This document shows, in pieces, positions 1 to 10,984 of a DNA stretch of 64,000 nucleotides. The notes beneath the pieces are model-generated. The model saw nothing but the letters and a program-made list of their open reading frames with translations, was not told the origin of the DNA and ran no database searches. The translations under genes were made by a program, and so were the position numbers. Origin of the DNA: Blasia pusilla (taxonomy: Eukaryota; Marchantiophyta; Marchantiopsida; Blasiales); NCBI GenBank assembly GCA_050084515.1, contig CM114272.1, forward strand, positions 17,670,001-17,734,000. The letters run 5' to 3'. Each line of letters begins with the position of its first letter. Positions within the stretch are counted from its first letter, which is position 1.

Positions 1-25
1 ACAACTCCTATGCCGGCTCAATTGA

Positions 26-635
26 GTGGAGTCAGTGTGGACCACAATGTTGGAGGTGGCCACCAGGGTGAGCCAGGCTTTGCTATTTTCCGCCATAGAG
101 TTGGCAATATTGGGATTTGGACATGTTGAGGTGTTTCGGCTGGCTGCCACGTTGTCGGCTGGCTCTCGATCAGAGGTAGTTGAGGAGATGGTGGACTTAC
201 CCTTGGAGCATGTGCTTAGAACGTCCTCCACTCAGACATGGCATGCGGCGACGACAAAGTTGGTAGATATGCCTGCTCGATCGGCCATAGAGCAAGCAGT
301 GGTGACACCTAGCGTGGTATTATTGGATAATCGAGCTGGAGTATTTTGCTTGGTTAGTCCGACACAGACAGTGTACCGCCCGCAACGCGTCCTACTTGAT
401 TCGGGAGCGAAGCCCTTGATGTTAGGGAAGACGGCGTATTTAGCATTGGGATTACGGAAGGCCGACATTGAGCCTTGTCCCTCCTAGATACAGACCTCGA
501 TTGAGGGCGTGTCACCCACGCAATATATGACTCGAGAGGAGATAGTTGTCAGAATCTAGCCAGAAAATGAGATAGATAGTGCTGTGGTGCGCACACATGT
601 GATTACAACACCAATTGAGTCGTACGATGTGTTGG
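26..635 (+). pseudogene. Retropepsin-like aspartic protease fragment of a Ty3/gypsy-type polyprotein
   Basis: The frame reads VLLDSGAKPLMLG followed by a Leu/Ala-rich helix, the usual surroundings of the catalytic D-S/T-G-A of retroelement aspartic proteases. The same frame continues past a stop at 485-487 and another at 557-559 with residues typical of the domain's second half (MTREEIVV, then a THVITTP-like stretch and SYDVLV). So this is one domain with two in-frame stops rather than two genes. The left end is cut by the window, and no reverse transcriptase follows. I infer a decayed gag-pol fragment; the superfamily is less certain than the protease fold. Confidence 0.5.
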
Positions 636-1311
636 TGAGGCGCGGTAAGAGGAGAGGAAGAGAGGAAGAGAGGAGAGAGGAAACTACCTTCAACCCAAAG
701 AGATACTTGTAAAGAGAGTTTCCTGTGATTTGAAGAGAGTTTCCGTTGGGTTGAAGAGAGGAAAATTTTTGTGTGATTTTTTTTGCACTTTTGTTCTCAG
801 TGCCTAGGCACTCCCACAAATATTTTTTTCCTCTTCCACATTTTGGCAACCCGTCTGGATCCGACGGGTTGCAATTTGCACAAAATTTAAAAATCAAAAA
901 ATCATTGGAATCATAAATGTGGAACAAATCATTTTTTCCATCCATGGTCTGGAAAAAATCTATCATTTTCCCTTGGCTGAATAGAGTTCAAGCTCAAAGT
1001 GAAGGTTCTGGCAAATCAAAGTAAAATCTAATACCTCATTTTGCATCCTCAAAATGGTTTTTTAAAAATACTTTGCACTTCTTTGAGGGACAAATTTGGT
1101 TGGTGGATTCCTTTTCCTACCTCCGATTCTATTAAAACTACAAGCAACACAAAGAACATGTGCTTACAAGGGAAATACCTTTTCCCACTTGTCTCTCTTT
1201 GGACAAAGAATATGTGGGAAAGCAAGAGATGTGCACGACATACACCCCTGTGACACTTGAATTTACAGTGTTGTTCCTCACCCAATACATCTTTCCTATT
1301 CCATTGCCACT
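636..1311. other. No gene seen; purine-rich stretch and one palindromic unit
   Basis: Positions 640-680 are a GA-rich tract. Arms CTTCAACCCAA (688-698) and TTGGGTTGAAG (746-756) form an 11-bp inverted repeat. An isolated copy of the palindrome that makes up the array near 3.0-3.9 kb lies at 846-872. No coding frame is convincing. Confidence 0.5.
846..872. repeat. Isolated copy of the GCAACCCGTC/GACGGGTTGC palindrome
   Basis: Arms GCAACCCGTC and GACGGGTTGC are perfect complements around a 7-nt centre. The same unit is arrayed some 2 kb downstream, so this is a dispersed member of that repeat. Confidence 0.7.
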
Positions 1312-1450
1312 CTAGACATATTTTGCCTCCCAAGCTGATGCGATTTGCTTTGCTCTCTCCATCGTTGGCCTACACATTATGTTTCTCTTCACCCCATTTC
1401 TAGACTCAAACAGAAATAGTGGATTGAGATCATCCACCTTCTCCGGGTAC

Positions 1451-1561
1451 ATGTTGACATCAATCTTGGGTTGAACTTGAAATGCAAAGGTCTCTGTAAT
1501 GCGAACATGCTCTGAACTTTCTCCGTCTATGAGTCTGAAATAGACACTTGTAAGATTGTCC
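1451..1561. repeat. Direct repeat, copy 1 (partner 1818-1930)
   Basis: About 110 bp beginning near TTGACATCAATCTTGGGTTG and ending near CACTTGTAAGATT recurs at 1818-1930 with about a dozen mismatches. Confidence 0.75.
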
Positions 1562-1817
1562 AAATGGATGATAAACGAGCCTCAATTCTTGAAAGCATCT
1601 AGTGTGGAAAATAAAAGACGTTACGTAAGAGCGGATGGGTGATATAGATTACTCGCCAGAAGTCTAACTCCACATCAAGTATGCTCTGCCGTTTCATACC
1701 ATATCTCTATCTCGGATCCCGTTGAGCATTTGGAGCTTATGTATCTTGACGTTCGGGTCCCCCCCCTAAACCCCCACCTGTGCCTCTTTCCATGTCGTAC
1801 ATGGTCTTTCCGCGTAC

Positions 1818-1930
1818 ATGTTTGACATCAATCTTGGGTTGAATACAAAATGCAAAGGTCTCTGTAATGCGAACATGCTCCGAATTTCCTCCGTCTATGA
1901 GTCTGAAACCGGCACTTGTAAGATTTTCAA
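1818..1930. repeat. Direct repeat, copy 2 (partner 1451-1561)
   Basis: Same orientation as the first copy. The two copies preserve the same minus-strand reading frame, so the duplication took in coding or once-coding sequence. Confidence 0.75.
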
Positions 1931-2984
1931 CTTCATCCTGAGTGCAATTCATACCTACGCCAATGGGCCAAATCGTGGGGGTATTCCGTGGAGCTTCAAT
2001 GGCAGTCGAATAAGACTTTCGGAAAGCGCAGGATTCATTTGGGCAGAAGAAGTACGTCAATTGATCCTCCGTCCTCGTGAAACGATAAAAGGTTTTGAGT
2101 CCCCAAAATCTAGGTAGTGGTCGTGCACTCCTTATACAGTTCTTATTTAGGAAAGTGTCGCATGCTCTCCTAATGCCGTCATATCCTGCCCTGCAAGTGA
2201 GTCCACGTCTAGGGTTGCTCCGAGATATATGCCACCTTTTGAGGTTGCAATCCCCCTCAATGACCGGAATCCCATACTGTTGAACCATCCCAACGACCGG
2301 ATGTTACGAATTTCCAACAACGGAGGGCTTTTGAAATAAAACATTCACTGATTTTGGACAAGTTACTGCATCTTGGATTTGGGAGCAATCCGGGGTCTCC
2401 GAATACCTGGGTGGCATAATTTCTTCATCCAAATCAATCATCAGGTTCGGTCCTCGATGCTGCCTCTTCACTTGCTTGAAGTCAAGATACTTATCTGGTC
2501 TCCACGAGTCTCACTTGGACTACTCCACCACCATCTGTATGGGACGTCTTCAAATACGCCCACGAATGTCCCCACCAATGTGGACATCTTGCTCGAGGGG
2601 AGTGAAGGCTTCCACATAGAGTTTCTCATCACCACATCTCACAGCCGCCTTGACATAAAGCTCGTAAATCGAAGGCCCCTTTCCTTTAGTTATTCCTTTT
2701 ATGAGGAAGATATGGGATGCTGCAGATTGTAGCGTTGCTCTTGCCTGGTCTTGTTGGCATGCCTCAACAAGTAAAATTCTTTGGCATGCTTGTGACAACC
2801 TCCAGGAGGAATGAACACTTTTTGCTCCACTTGTGTTGGGGCAGAGGGCATTTTCATGAATGTTCAATCCCTGCAACGACGGCAATGTGAGAAGGGAACG
2901 AAAATAGCTCTATGAGCAAAGAAAAAAGCTACATGTCAGAACCACATGGATTGCAAGTCGGAGGCATCCCATTAATAACTCTGC

Positions 2985-3890
2985 GACCTGTCGATTTTTG
3001 ACGTGTTGCAACACCGAGGAACCACCTAGGGCAACTTGTCGGATTTAGACGGGTTGCAAGTAACTTTGGCCACTCCGGACTGGAAGATCCAAGTGGAAGT
3101 CATCGAAATTCGACGGGTCACACATGGATTTTCCAGCCTCCGACTTGAAACAGATTGCAAGTCTTAGACATCCCTAGAATGTCCCATGAACCTCTTACTA
3201 TAATCCAGCATCCAGGAATCTGCTACTGCAACCCGTCGGAATCGGACGGGTTGTGAGAAGCAGGCCGGTCTGGTCTCCAAAATCCTTGTGCAACCTGTCT
3301 GATTCCGTTGGCTTGCAAGAAGTGTCCACACACGAAGCTTTGCAACTATTGGAATTTGACGGATTCCACTTAACTTGCGCTGATGCAACGTGTCTGGATG
3401 CGAGGACTTGGAGACATCCGCAACGTGTCTGAATGTGAGGAGTCGCATACAGACGCAACTAGTCGGAATCCGACAGGTTGCAGATAGACGCAACTTGTCA
3501 AAATTCGACGGGTTGCATACCGAGTTAACTCCACGAGCCTTGCGGCTTGCAACCCATCCGGATTGAACTATTTGCAGGCCTTGTATACATGCAACTTGCA
3601 ACCCGTCGGGATTCGACATGTTGCACACTCATGCAACCAGTCGAGTTCCGACGGGTTGCACAAACATTCCTCCTGCATGATGTCGCGCTCCAACGGGTGT
3701 GACACTTATGCAATCAGTCAAGTTCCGACGGGTAACACAAACATTCTTGATGCAACCCGTCCGTTTCTGACGGGTTGCACACTCAGGCAACCCGTCGCAT
3801 CCGACGGGTAACATAAAATTCTTGATGCAACCCATCGGATTCCGACGGGTTGCACACTCAGGCAACACGTCGCATCCGACGGGTTGCTTG
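2985..3890. repeat. Minisatellite of short palindromes
   Basis: At least a dozen units follow the pattern GCAAC-CCGTC, 5-7 nt, GACGG-GTTGC. Units start near 3031, 3228, 3289, 3455, 3490, 3598, 3633, 3710, 3752, 3787, 3827 and 3862, with half-units between. At the distal end spacing alternates about 35 and 40 bp, giving a 75-bp higher-order unit (3752-3826, then 3827-3887). Each unit is itself an imperfect inverted repeat able to fold as a hairpin. Both strands are frame-open in places, but the translations are shadows of the repeat, not proteins. Confidence 0.85.
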
Positions 3891-4043
3891 GTTTCTACGG
3901 TTTGAAATCCCTATAGTGGCTACGCTTCTCAACTTGAGCTGCAACTTTTCAAACAATTCTCAGAATGAGCTTGACAAGACGAAATACCGAACTCACCTGC
4001 CGCATGAAGTTTCCCCATTGTCTCATTCGTACAATCCACCAAC

Positions 4044-5129
4044 TCAGCCAAGAGCACAACTCTTTGTACTTCCCCTCAATTGCATGCTTCCTCCACCACC
4101 GAGTAGTTCTTCTTGGCACTGTTTCAAGGTTTTGCTATCCTTGCAACGTTGGAGTAGAGTGACATGCTCTATCCTCTTATTCTCCTTGATGCAAGATTTG
4201 GTGTACCGGGTCACAGACTGTTGCCAATAGAAAGCATCTGACCTTTCCCTCTCTGGTTGAACCTCTCCACCCCAGAACACTTCCTTGATAGCAATCCAAC
4301 CAAATTGTGCATTTTCCGCCATGAATCCATAAATTTCCGAAGGTGGCCTTTTGTTTTCCTACACCACCTCCAATAAGAGTAACCAACACATCTTCAAACT
4401 GCCAACGTCTTTTGCTTCTACCTCATAAACAAATATAGTTTTGAGTCCCTTCTTCACATGGTCATAAACGTGAGCACCCATGGTCAACCAACCATTCAGC
4501 ACTCTACAGCAAATATCAAAGCTTCCCCAGCTGGCGTAAAGATCTTCCCCTTCCCTCATTTGATCTATAAGAGCGAGGCCACTTGATGGCCCTATTGTTG
4601 ATATTTTGAAGACATAAGCCCTGGATCCTTCGCCTCCCTGGCCCATGAACTGCCATCTCTGAATAAATAGAAATCTGGAGTTGGCCTTGATTCTAGCAAT
4701 TGCATCCATTTTGGCCATCTTTCCATCTAGTATCCGTATTTGACGCAACAAATTCCGGAAGCATTTAGGATCAGCGAGGAATGCCAGATTTTCCCAAAGT
4801 TGTTTCTCCCCAGCAACCGTGATCTCGCCTTGCCAAGGGATTCCAAGCAGTTGTTCACAAATTTATGATGTTGTTGTTAACTTGATCACTCCGAGGTTTG
4901 ATCCCGAAGAGTTTATATATACCTCTGCCACTTTCTTTGCCACATCCTCCTTGATTTGTCTCTGAATTGCACCGGTAACAGAATGAATGTGGGAGCCAAC
5001 ATGAACTGCCAGCCATGTGTACTCGGACGTAGAACTGAAGTCATGCACAATGAAAAATATGTATGCAGGACACGTAGAGAATGTAGAAACCTCATAAGGA
5101 GTTTCTACATTCTCTGGGGATTGTGACAT
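4044..5129 (-). pseudogene. Long unrecognised frame with two in-frame stops
   Basis: One minus-strand frame runs 5129 to 4044, about 360 codons, with only two stops (4863-4865 and 4356-4358). Over this length a random frame would carry many more, so it was probably coding. Composition looks like a soluble mixed alpha/beta protein: early Ser/Thr and aromatic residues, a basic helix-like stretch (KMAKMDAIARIKANSRFLF), an acidic segment near YVYEVEAKDVG in the middle, and a Lys/Cys-rich tail. I do not recognise the family. A 15-bp perfect inverted repeat lies near its N terminus. It may belong with the decayed frames at 1.3-2.9 kb on the same strand. Confidence 0.3.
5076..5115. repeat. Perfect 15-bp inverted repeat, 10-nt loop
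   Basis: AGAGAATGTAGAAAC (5076-5090) pairs perfectly with GTTTCTACATTCTCT (5101-5115). Confidence 0.9.
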
Positions 5130-5229
5130 ATTGACTCACCCATTGCACTCTAGATACGGGGCTTCAGGGCTCCAACGCATTGGCGGCGAGAAACAATCCA
5201 ATGATCATATGGAATTGAAACACTAGTCC

Positions 5230-6308
5230 GTTGAAACTTGCACCATCGAGCGATATTTTGTGCCGTATTTTGACAAAGAGCCGCAGGCACAAATGTTCTT
5301 GCTAATAGATTTGAACTTCTTGGAGTTCATATTTCCTGCCTACTCTACCTCTACTTCTTGGAGTTTAGATTCAGATCTGTCATATCATCGCGTATGGGAG
5401 TTCAACAAGGCTGACTGGCTAGGATGCATCATTATCTCCTCTTCAGGTAGACAGTTAGCCTGCTGCTTTCATTGGGAAAATTCACAGGAAACAAGATATC
5501 ATAGCAATGAAAATGAAATGAAAAGGGATGAGGAAACGTCACCAGCTATATGTACAACCATCATCATGGCAAAGAAATTTTGAATGCCTCATGAACTGGG
5601 AATGCGCGAGCGAACGACTCCTTTTTACAAATTGCAGCAGGTTCAATTAGCTATTTCTGTCCATATCCGAAGAGCAGTTGTAGGTTATGTAGCGTGGACG
5701 TTTATATTGTCTACCTTCGCGACTTCGCGCACATGGAGATTTTTTGAATAAAGGTTGTTTTCAGCAGAAAGGTCAGTTTCGGACAGTTGCGCTCTCCTTC
5801 CATAGTTTCTATTCGCTTTGCAGCATTTGGAAACACTGGCGGAATCAGAAGTAGACTTAACTAGAACTGTGCAGTGCTTCACCTTCATAGCTTCTTTTGA
5901 AGATTCTTCAGGTTGCGATGTAGGGCTAGAAATTTTGTTATCTGAAGGACATGCAATCTGATTGTCCACAAAATACATGTCGGTCACCGAAGACTGGCGA
6001 AAACAGTCAACAACATTCACAGATTTTTACATACTCGAATCCTGATTTACCATAACACACAAGCTTTTAGAACGGAGATTTTTCCGGAATCACTTAACAT
6101 AGCCCGCTTTGTCATCGCAGCAGCTCTGAGACTTCCACCATGGTCAGATTCGTGCTCGTCTTCCTCTACAGCCCTCGCTTTGCTCCTTCCAGACGCAGAA
6201 ATTGAGACGGCCGCACCAGTGAGGCTTTCGGAAGCGCCGGCTAGTAAACGACGTCCATCGTTGATGAGAAGGCCGATGCGAGAAGGAAAACATTCTCAGG
6301 GAGACCAT
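5230..6308 (-). pseudogene. Family copy A: degenerate spliced gene of unknown function
   Basis: Homologue of copies B, C, D and E (see copy C for the family). Its ATG lies at 6306-6308, in the same CTCTCGAAG-ATG context as C. Relative to C, exon 1 lost 32 nt after codon 8, which shifts the frame, and lost the GAG/GTAAGT splice donor near 6095. Exon 2 (5715 to about 6010) stays open and ends at an AAG/GTAGAC donor. The exon-3 equivalent (about 5470-5230) carries a stop and a deletion and keeps the CACGS..Y.TKY stretch only in part. No exon-4 equivalent is seen. It is almost certainly a pseudogene from the same duplication as C. Confidence 0.6.
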
Positions 6309-6461
6309 CTTCGAGAGTAAGGAGCAGCCACACCACACGAGAATAACTTGACTGACGGAATGTATGAATATTACGGTGGAGAGCTACAGCTGGAGGCCTT
6401 GTGCGCAATTTGACTTGCTTCGAGCTGGAAAATGAGAAGTCTTCCTCTCCGGGTAGGACCA

Positions 6462-6468
6462 TTTTATA
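6462..6468 (-). promoter_or_regulatory. TATA box of copy A
   Basis: Minus strand reads CATATAAAATGG about 155 nt upstream of the ATG. The identical sequence lies at the same distance in copy C. Confidence 0.6.
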
Positions 6469-6479
6469 TGGGATGAAGG

Positions 6480-6838
6480 CAGAGGTCGGTCACTGAAGAG
6501 GGAAGGGAAGACTGACGGCACCGACAGCTGCGAGTCCAGACTGCGCAGGGCTGCTTTCATCTGTGAGACGTTACAGACGTGGATGGTGTTTAGATCAATC
6601 GTCATCGTTCGGTGGAGAATGCATGCAGAAACAATCTGGTTTAACGTATTCGTATTCGACTAGTTATGAAGAGGGAAGACCGACGGCACCGACAGTTGTG
6701 GGTCGCGACTGCGGAATGCTCCTAACCTCCTGAGTACACGCTGCTTTCTTCTGTGAGACGTGACAGATGTGGATTGTAGTTCGGTAGAGAATGCATGGAG
6801 AAATAACCTGGTCTGAACGAATTTTTTTATAGTCATAA
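6480..6838. repeat. Tandem duplication upstream of copy A (about 180-bp units)
   Basis: Two units (about 6480-6660 and 6661-6838) each run from GAAGAGGGAAGAC..GACGGCACCGACAG through CTGTGAGACGT and GGAGAATGCATG. The same pair of units lies upstream of copy C at 18470-18845, so the tandem duplication predates the A/C block duplication. Confidence 0.75.
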
Positions 6839-6859
6839 CTATTTAAGAAAATTTATACT

Positions 6860-7010
6860 CGAGAGTAACTTCCTTAGAAAACTGCTTTATCGGGTGAGGC
6901 ATGACTGAATATAAGTAAAGCGCTTATATTACTTCTCACACCAAATAAACCAAGGAAGTTCGGAGTCCTCCTCAATCTGGAGGTGCCCAGAGCCATCTCA
7001 GAATTCTGTG
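6860..7010 (+). repeat. Remnant of the C-D intergenic region beside copy A
   Basis: About 150 bp, including AACTTCCTT, a GACTGAATA-AAGTAAAG stretch, CAAGGAAGTTCGGAGTCCTC and CTGGAGGTGCC, matches 18965-19110, just upstream of copy D. No D-like exon follows. The A block therefore once had, or began to copy, a divergent D partner. Confidence 0.65.
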
Positions 7011-7121
7011 CAGGTCCATGCAGATAGCAAGCTTCATACACATTAACGATCATTGCGATTCGTAAACGGATTATATTCAGTTTCTACGTTTAAACGTTTA
7101 AAGTATGTTTTAATATATGCA

Positions 7122-7290
7122 ATCATCAGAGATTAGAAACTTCGCCAAAATTTTGAGTTATCAGATTTATATGTGGAATCATCACAGATTACAAAATTCT
7201 CCAAAATTTGTTGTCATCATAGATTACAAGCTTCTCCAAAATTTGTTGTCATCATAGATTACAAACTTCTCCCAAATTCGTAAGGTTTGA
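7122..7290. repeat. 35-bp tandem repeat
   Basis: The unit ATCATAGATTACAA..CTTCTCC.AAATTTGTTGTC starts at 7216 and 7251 with a 35-bp period. More diverged units lie to the left from about 7122. Confidence 0.7.
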
Positions 7291-7629
7291 ATCTTACTTT
7301 GCATATATGTAGTAATCAAGCGACAGCACAAATTTTAGGGTTACATCTTGTATATTCAGTTTTCATGAGTAGACGTAGATACAAGTAACGAATTATTATT
7401 TCAAAAATGTATATATCCTCCTTAGAAGAGTTAGAAAACTCGTTGGCTTCTGCATCACATTTGAATGGACATAGAAATGAACGACATTAGATTACAGACC
7501 AAGCCTTCGGGAATTTTTAACGTCCGACGAATTACTGTATGGAGATAATTTCTAATGCTCTGAGTTATCAAACAGCCCGAGGGTCGATAAGAGAATGTTC
7601 ACTAGAAAAGCCATTTTTTCTCAATTTTC

Positions 7630-9016
7630 CTTACCTCTGGTGTTTTATTTAGGCCCCGACATATGTTTGCCATTTTCTAACCATGAAAATGTCCTATCCT
7701 TGCAGTAACCCCGAGCTGCTTCTTCTTGTCAGGGTGCACTGACGAATTCTTCTTCCATTACTGCTTGCGAGTGGTTTGCAGTTGATGGTTGTTCTTGAAC
7801 GTCGCAGCATGAATCAATCTTCGAAGAGCAGTCATTTTCTTTGGTCTGCATGGTCGTGGAATCTGAACTCTGAGATCACATAATTAAGAATGATTTTACT
7901 TCCTTCAGTGATAGTCGGTGTCAAAAACCTTAATATCAGCATCCTTCTGACGTAAAACTTTACATGTCCTGAGGCTATATGCCCAACCTCAGATTTTGTT
8001 TCGTTATCCACTCGCAAACTTCCTGCTTCTTCAGTATTGCCTTTATCACCGTTTAACCAATGAGTGCAAAATTTTGTTTCGTATTTTGCAAAACACTTGT
8101 ACTCCGCCTCTACTTGTTGGAAATCAGACTGAGTTGTGCAATAAGACAGCATATTTGGGTCCAACAGAGCGGACTGGCTAGGGCTGCTCGTTATCTCCTC
8201 TTCAGGTAGACAGTTAGCCTGCTTTATTGAGAAAATTCACAAGAAACAAGTTATCATCAGCAATCAAAATGAGATTAAAAAGGGACCAGGAGACTCCATC
8301 ACATCTAAACTTTACACAAAGAGAAGCTGTAGGTCATGTTGAGTGAACATTTATCTACTATACCTTTGAAGCTTCGCCCATATGGAGATTTTCCGAATGA
8401 AGGTTGCTCCCAGCTGAAGGATTGATTTCGGGCTGCTCCGCCCTGATTCCATAGTTTCTCTTCGCCTTGCAGGAGTCGGAAGCACTGCTGGAATCAGAAA
8501 TAGACATAACCAGAACTGTGGAGTCTTCCAGCTTCATACTATTTTCTATGGATTCTTCACGCTGCGATGTAGAGCTTGCACTTTTTTCCCCTGATACGGA
8601 ATCTGATTATCCACATGACACATGTTCATCACGTTAGAATGGGAAAAACCGTGCTTCTTCCAAACTAACAGAAAACAGCACTTTCGCAAGATTCACAGAT
8701 TTTCACGCAATCTTCCAAAAAGTACTGAAGCATGTTCAACTGAGATTGCTTCGGAATCACTTACCGCAAGTAACTTAGCTCGCTTTGTCATCGGAGCATC
8801 ACCGAGGGTTCCACCATGTAGAGATTCGTGCTTATCTTCCTCTACAGCCCTCGCTTTCCTCTTTCCGGACGCAGACATTGAGACGGCCGCACCAGTGAGG
8901 CTTTCGGAAGCGCCGGCTAGCAAACGACATCCGTCGTTGATCAGAAGGCCAATGCGAGTCTTCACTTGGTTGACCCGATGCAGCAACTTGAAGGACAAAA
9001 TTCTGAGGGACGCCAT
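7630..9016 (-). CDS. Family copy B: spliced gene of unknown function, possibly intact in its 5' half
   Basis: Exon 1 is 8765-9016 (84 codons, the same length as in C), from ATG at 9014-9016 to a GCG/GTAAGT donor. Exon 2 is 8364-8664, with acceptor GTTAG and donor AAG/GTATAG. Exon 3 is 7929-8218, with acceptor CAG/GCTAAC. A 59-nt intron (7870-7928) follows, and exon 4 starts at 7869. Exon 1 encodes a basic stretch (SGKRKARAVEE, later MTKRAKL). In exon 4 the frame matching copy C meets a TGA at about 7731, earlier than in C. Exon 2 keeps the conserved W-K-x-H-G-F start, but joining it in frame needs a donor 4 nt downstream of the obvious one. So it may be a recent pseudogene. The product is unrecognised. 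Confidence 0.45.
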
Positions 9017-9157
9017 CTTCGAGAGCAAGGAGCATCCACACGACACGAGAATGATTGTGAATGCTGGAAGAAGAACGTTACGGCGGAGAGCTAGAATCTG
9101 GGGGGCCGTGAACTCAAGCTTGATTGAGATGGACAATGATAACTCTCCGTCTTCGAG

Positions 9158-9168
9158 CCTTTTTATGT
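9158..9168 (-). promoter_or_regulatory. TATA-like box of copy B
   Basis: Minus strand reads CACATAAAAAGG about 145 nt upstream of the start codon, equivalent in position to the TATA boxes of A, C and D. Confidence 0.45.
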
Positions 9169-9439
9169 GGAGAGGACGATGGCGGTCGGTCACTGAAGAG
9201 GGATGACTGATGGCACCGACAACTGCGAGTCCAGACTGCAGAGAGCACCCAACCTCCTTATTTCACTGCCCTCTTCTGTGATTCTGTGAGATATGACAAT
9301 TCACGGCTACAAATGCTAGTCTTAGATCTTAATTTTCATAACCACCCAACTTTTACTTCATATATTTAAATTTAGTTGACAGCTTGTAAATCCTTCCTTG
9401 TTAATCTAGTGAGATCCCGTCACAGAATCTATATTAGGG

Positions 9440-10460
9440 TGACTTATTATTCATCCTGCACTCATAGTTTAGGAAGGCATAGTTTATGAGTGGAGGATCA
9501 CTGGTAAGTCAATCTAAGTAATTCAAAGTCATAAAGTCACAGCCACAACGCTTTAGACTCTCACTACGGTCGGAGATAACATCGGCAATGTGACACCCCA
9601 ATATTTAAGTGTACTTCAGCTTGGGTGTGGAGTGGGAAACACTCTTTTAAGTGACCGTGTGAAACCTTTCCTTTGAGTGATTCTTCCAGCGATCACAACG
9701 GAAAGAAAGTTTGTAGCAAAGGGTTCTAGATTGCTCTTCTACTATGGAATGTTTGGAAGAAAGTTTTGAGCGAAGTGTTCTAGATTGCTCTTATACTATG
9801 GAATGTTTGGCAAATGATCTTTTTTTAGAGAATAATTCTTTGCATCTGTAAAGCATGTAATAAAATTTAAACTAACTATTTGGAACACACCAACAAAAAA
9901 CAATTATTTCCCTGGGCTTGTTCTTTTAGCTTAAGTTTATCATGTTTAGTGGATTGTTGGGTGGAAAGTGGAAACTTGGCCTGCCTAGGTTGCTTGTTTA
10001 TCTATGCCATTTTGAGATGGTTTGTTGTCAATATCCAACTTCGCATGTAGCTAGGTTTTCCAAAGTCGGCCACTATCAATTTCTCAATGTGCGCATGAAT
10101 TATGAGATTTTGCTACATAAATAGGTCCCATTTTAGAGTACCCTTTTTGCAATCCGTTGCCGTGAAATTCACTTCTCAGCTAATTGTGAGGTTTGTAGTT
10201 GTCTTTTGTCATTCTCATCCCGTCAAAGTGAGCACAAGGCTGGCCTTAGGTTGTGTACTCATAATTATCTAAATGATCCTAACTGCAAAGTTGCGCAGCT
10301 AAAATAATCTTTGGACAAGACAACAATAGATCTCCTAAGCAACCGACAAAAACGAATGAATATAACTTGTTGCTTGTCACAAATCTGGTCGCTAGATTTC
10401 GCAGCCGAATCAGAGCACCAGAGGTAATGAGGGCCCAAGAATGAGTGTGCGGGGCTCATC
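9440..10460 (+). pseudogene. Duplicated fragment of the TFIIF-alpha gene (intron 7 and end of exon 8)
   Basis: From about 9440 this strand matches the minus strand of 41590-42440, i.e. intron 7 of TFIIF-alpha, with many small differences. The match then jumps to the 3' end of exon 8: GATTTCGCAGCCGAATCAGA, then CACCAGAG and a GTAATG donor-like junction near 10390-10450, against TTTCGCAGCCGACTCAGAAC and GAG/GTAAGG at about 41264-41300 in the parent. Most of exon 8 and all other exons are absent, so it cannot encode a protein. It is a truncated, inverted gene fragment about 30 kb from its source. Confidence 0.75.
9705..9812. repeat. 54-bp tandem duplication inside the TFIIF-alpha fragment
   Basis: AAGAAAGTTT..TTCTAGATTGCTCTT..CTATGGAATGTTTGG occurs twice in a row (about 9705-9758 and 9759-9812). 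The parent intron has only one shortened version, so the duplication is younger than the fragment. Confidence 0.75.
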
Positions 10461-10555
10461 CATGCCTCCTGTCTCTTCATAAAGGCTCATACGGAGACGG
10501 GTAGGGGAGAAAGGGTTAACATCGTGATACAAGTGAGGACTTGCCATTTCAATGG

Positions 10556-10905
10556 TGCCGATTTTCCCTATGTTAAGTGGCAGAGAGACAATTAGATAAA
10601 GCGAGCTTAGGAAAATTTTACATTCAGCTTACTATGAAAGAGTTCAAAGTCTCTTCTTTTTGCAGAGAAGTTGAGAAGATGAACAAACTTCACCGATAGA
10701 GAAGAACAGAAGTCTTGAAATAGTACCGATTTTCCCTCTGCAGCGTAGTTCAGTGGCACAAATACGGATGCAAATAGACAAAGCGAGCTTAGGAAAACTT
10801 TATATTCAGCTTACTATAAAAGAGTTCAAAGTCTGTTTTTATGGCAGAGAAGTTGAGAAGATGAATACACTTCGCCGATAGATAAGAACAGAAGTCTCAG
10901 GACTG
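10556..10905. repeat. Tandem duplication, about 170-bp units
   Basis: Two units (about 10556-10722 and 10723-10905) share CCGATTTTCCCT, AAAGCGAGCTTAGGAAAA, AAGAGTTCAAAGTCT and GAGAAGTTGAGAAGATGAA. Confidence 0.8.
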
Positions 10906-10984
10906 ACAAGGAAATCCCGATTAGCAAAGGGCGCGCTTAAATATTTTTATTTACCTTGGGTGTTATACTCGGACTTCAGAATTT

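Larger units (their letters stand above)
1312..2885 (-). pseudogene. Unrecognised decayed coding region
   Basis: Minus-strand frames are open over 2885-2550, 2288-1737 and 1563-1312 and could be exons or frameshifted pieces of one gene. The middle piece is rich in Cys and aromatic residues (FFCPNESCAF, TRTEDQLTYFF). Its end repeats the start of the last piece: both contain RLIDG..SEHVRITETFAF and QPKIDV. That shared peptide reflects a DNA duplication, described separately. No family is recognised. The stops and the duplicated segment suggest a broken gene. Confidence 0.25.

Noticed and set aside
3164-3868. Several overlapping Cys-rich frames
   Set aside because: They are translations of the palindromic repeat in multiple frames on both strands, with no consistent protein.
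2985-3890. Repeat-spacer look of a CRISPR array
   Set aside because: The units are palindromic, diverged and unevenly spaced, the spacers are themselves repeated, and the genome is eukaryotic.
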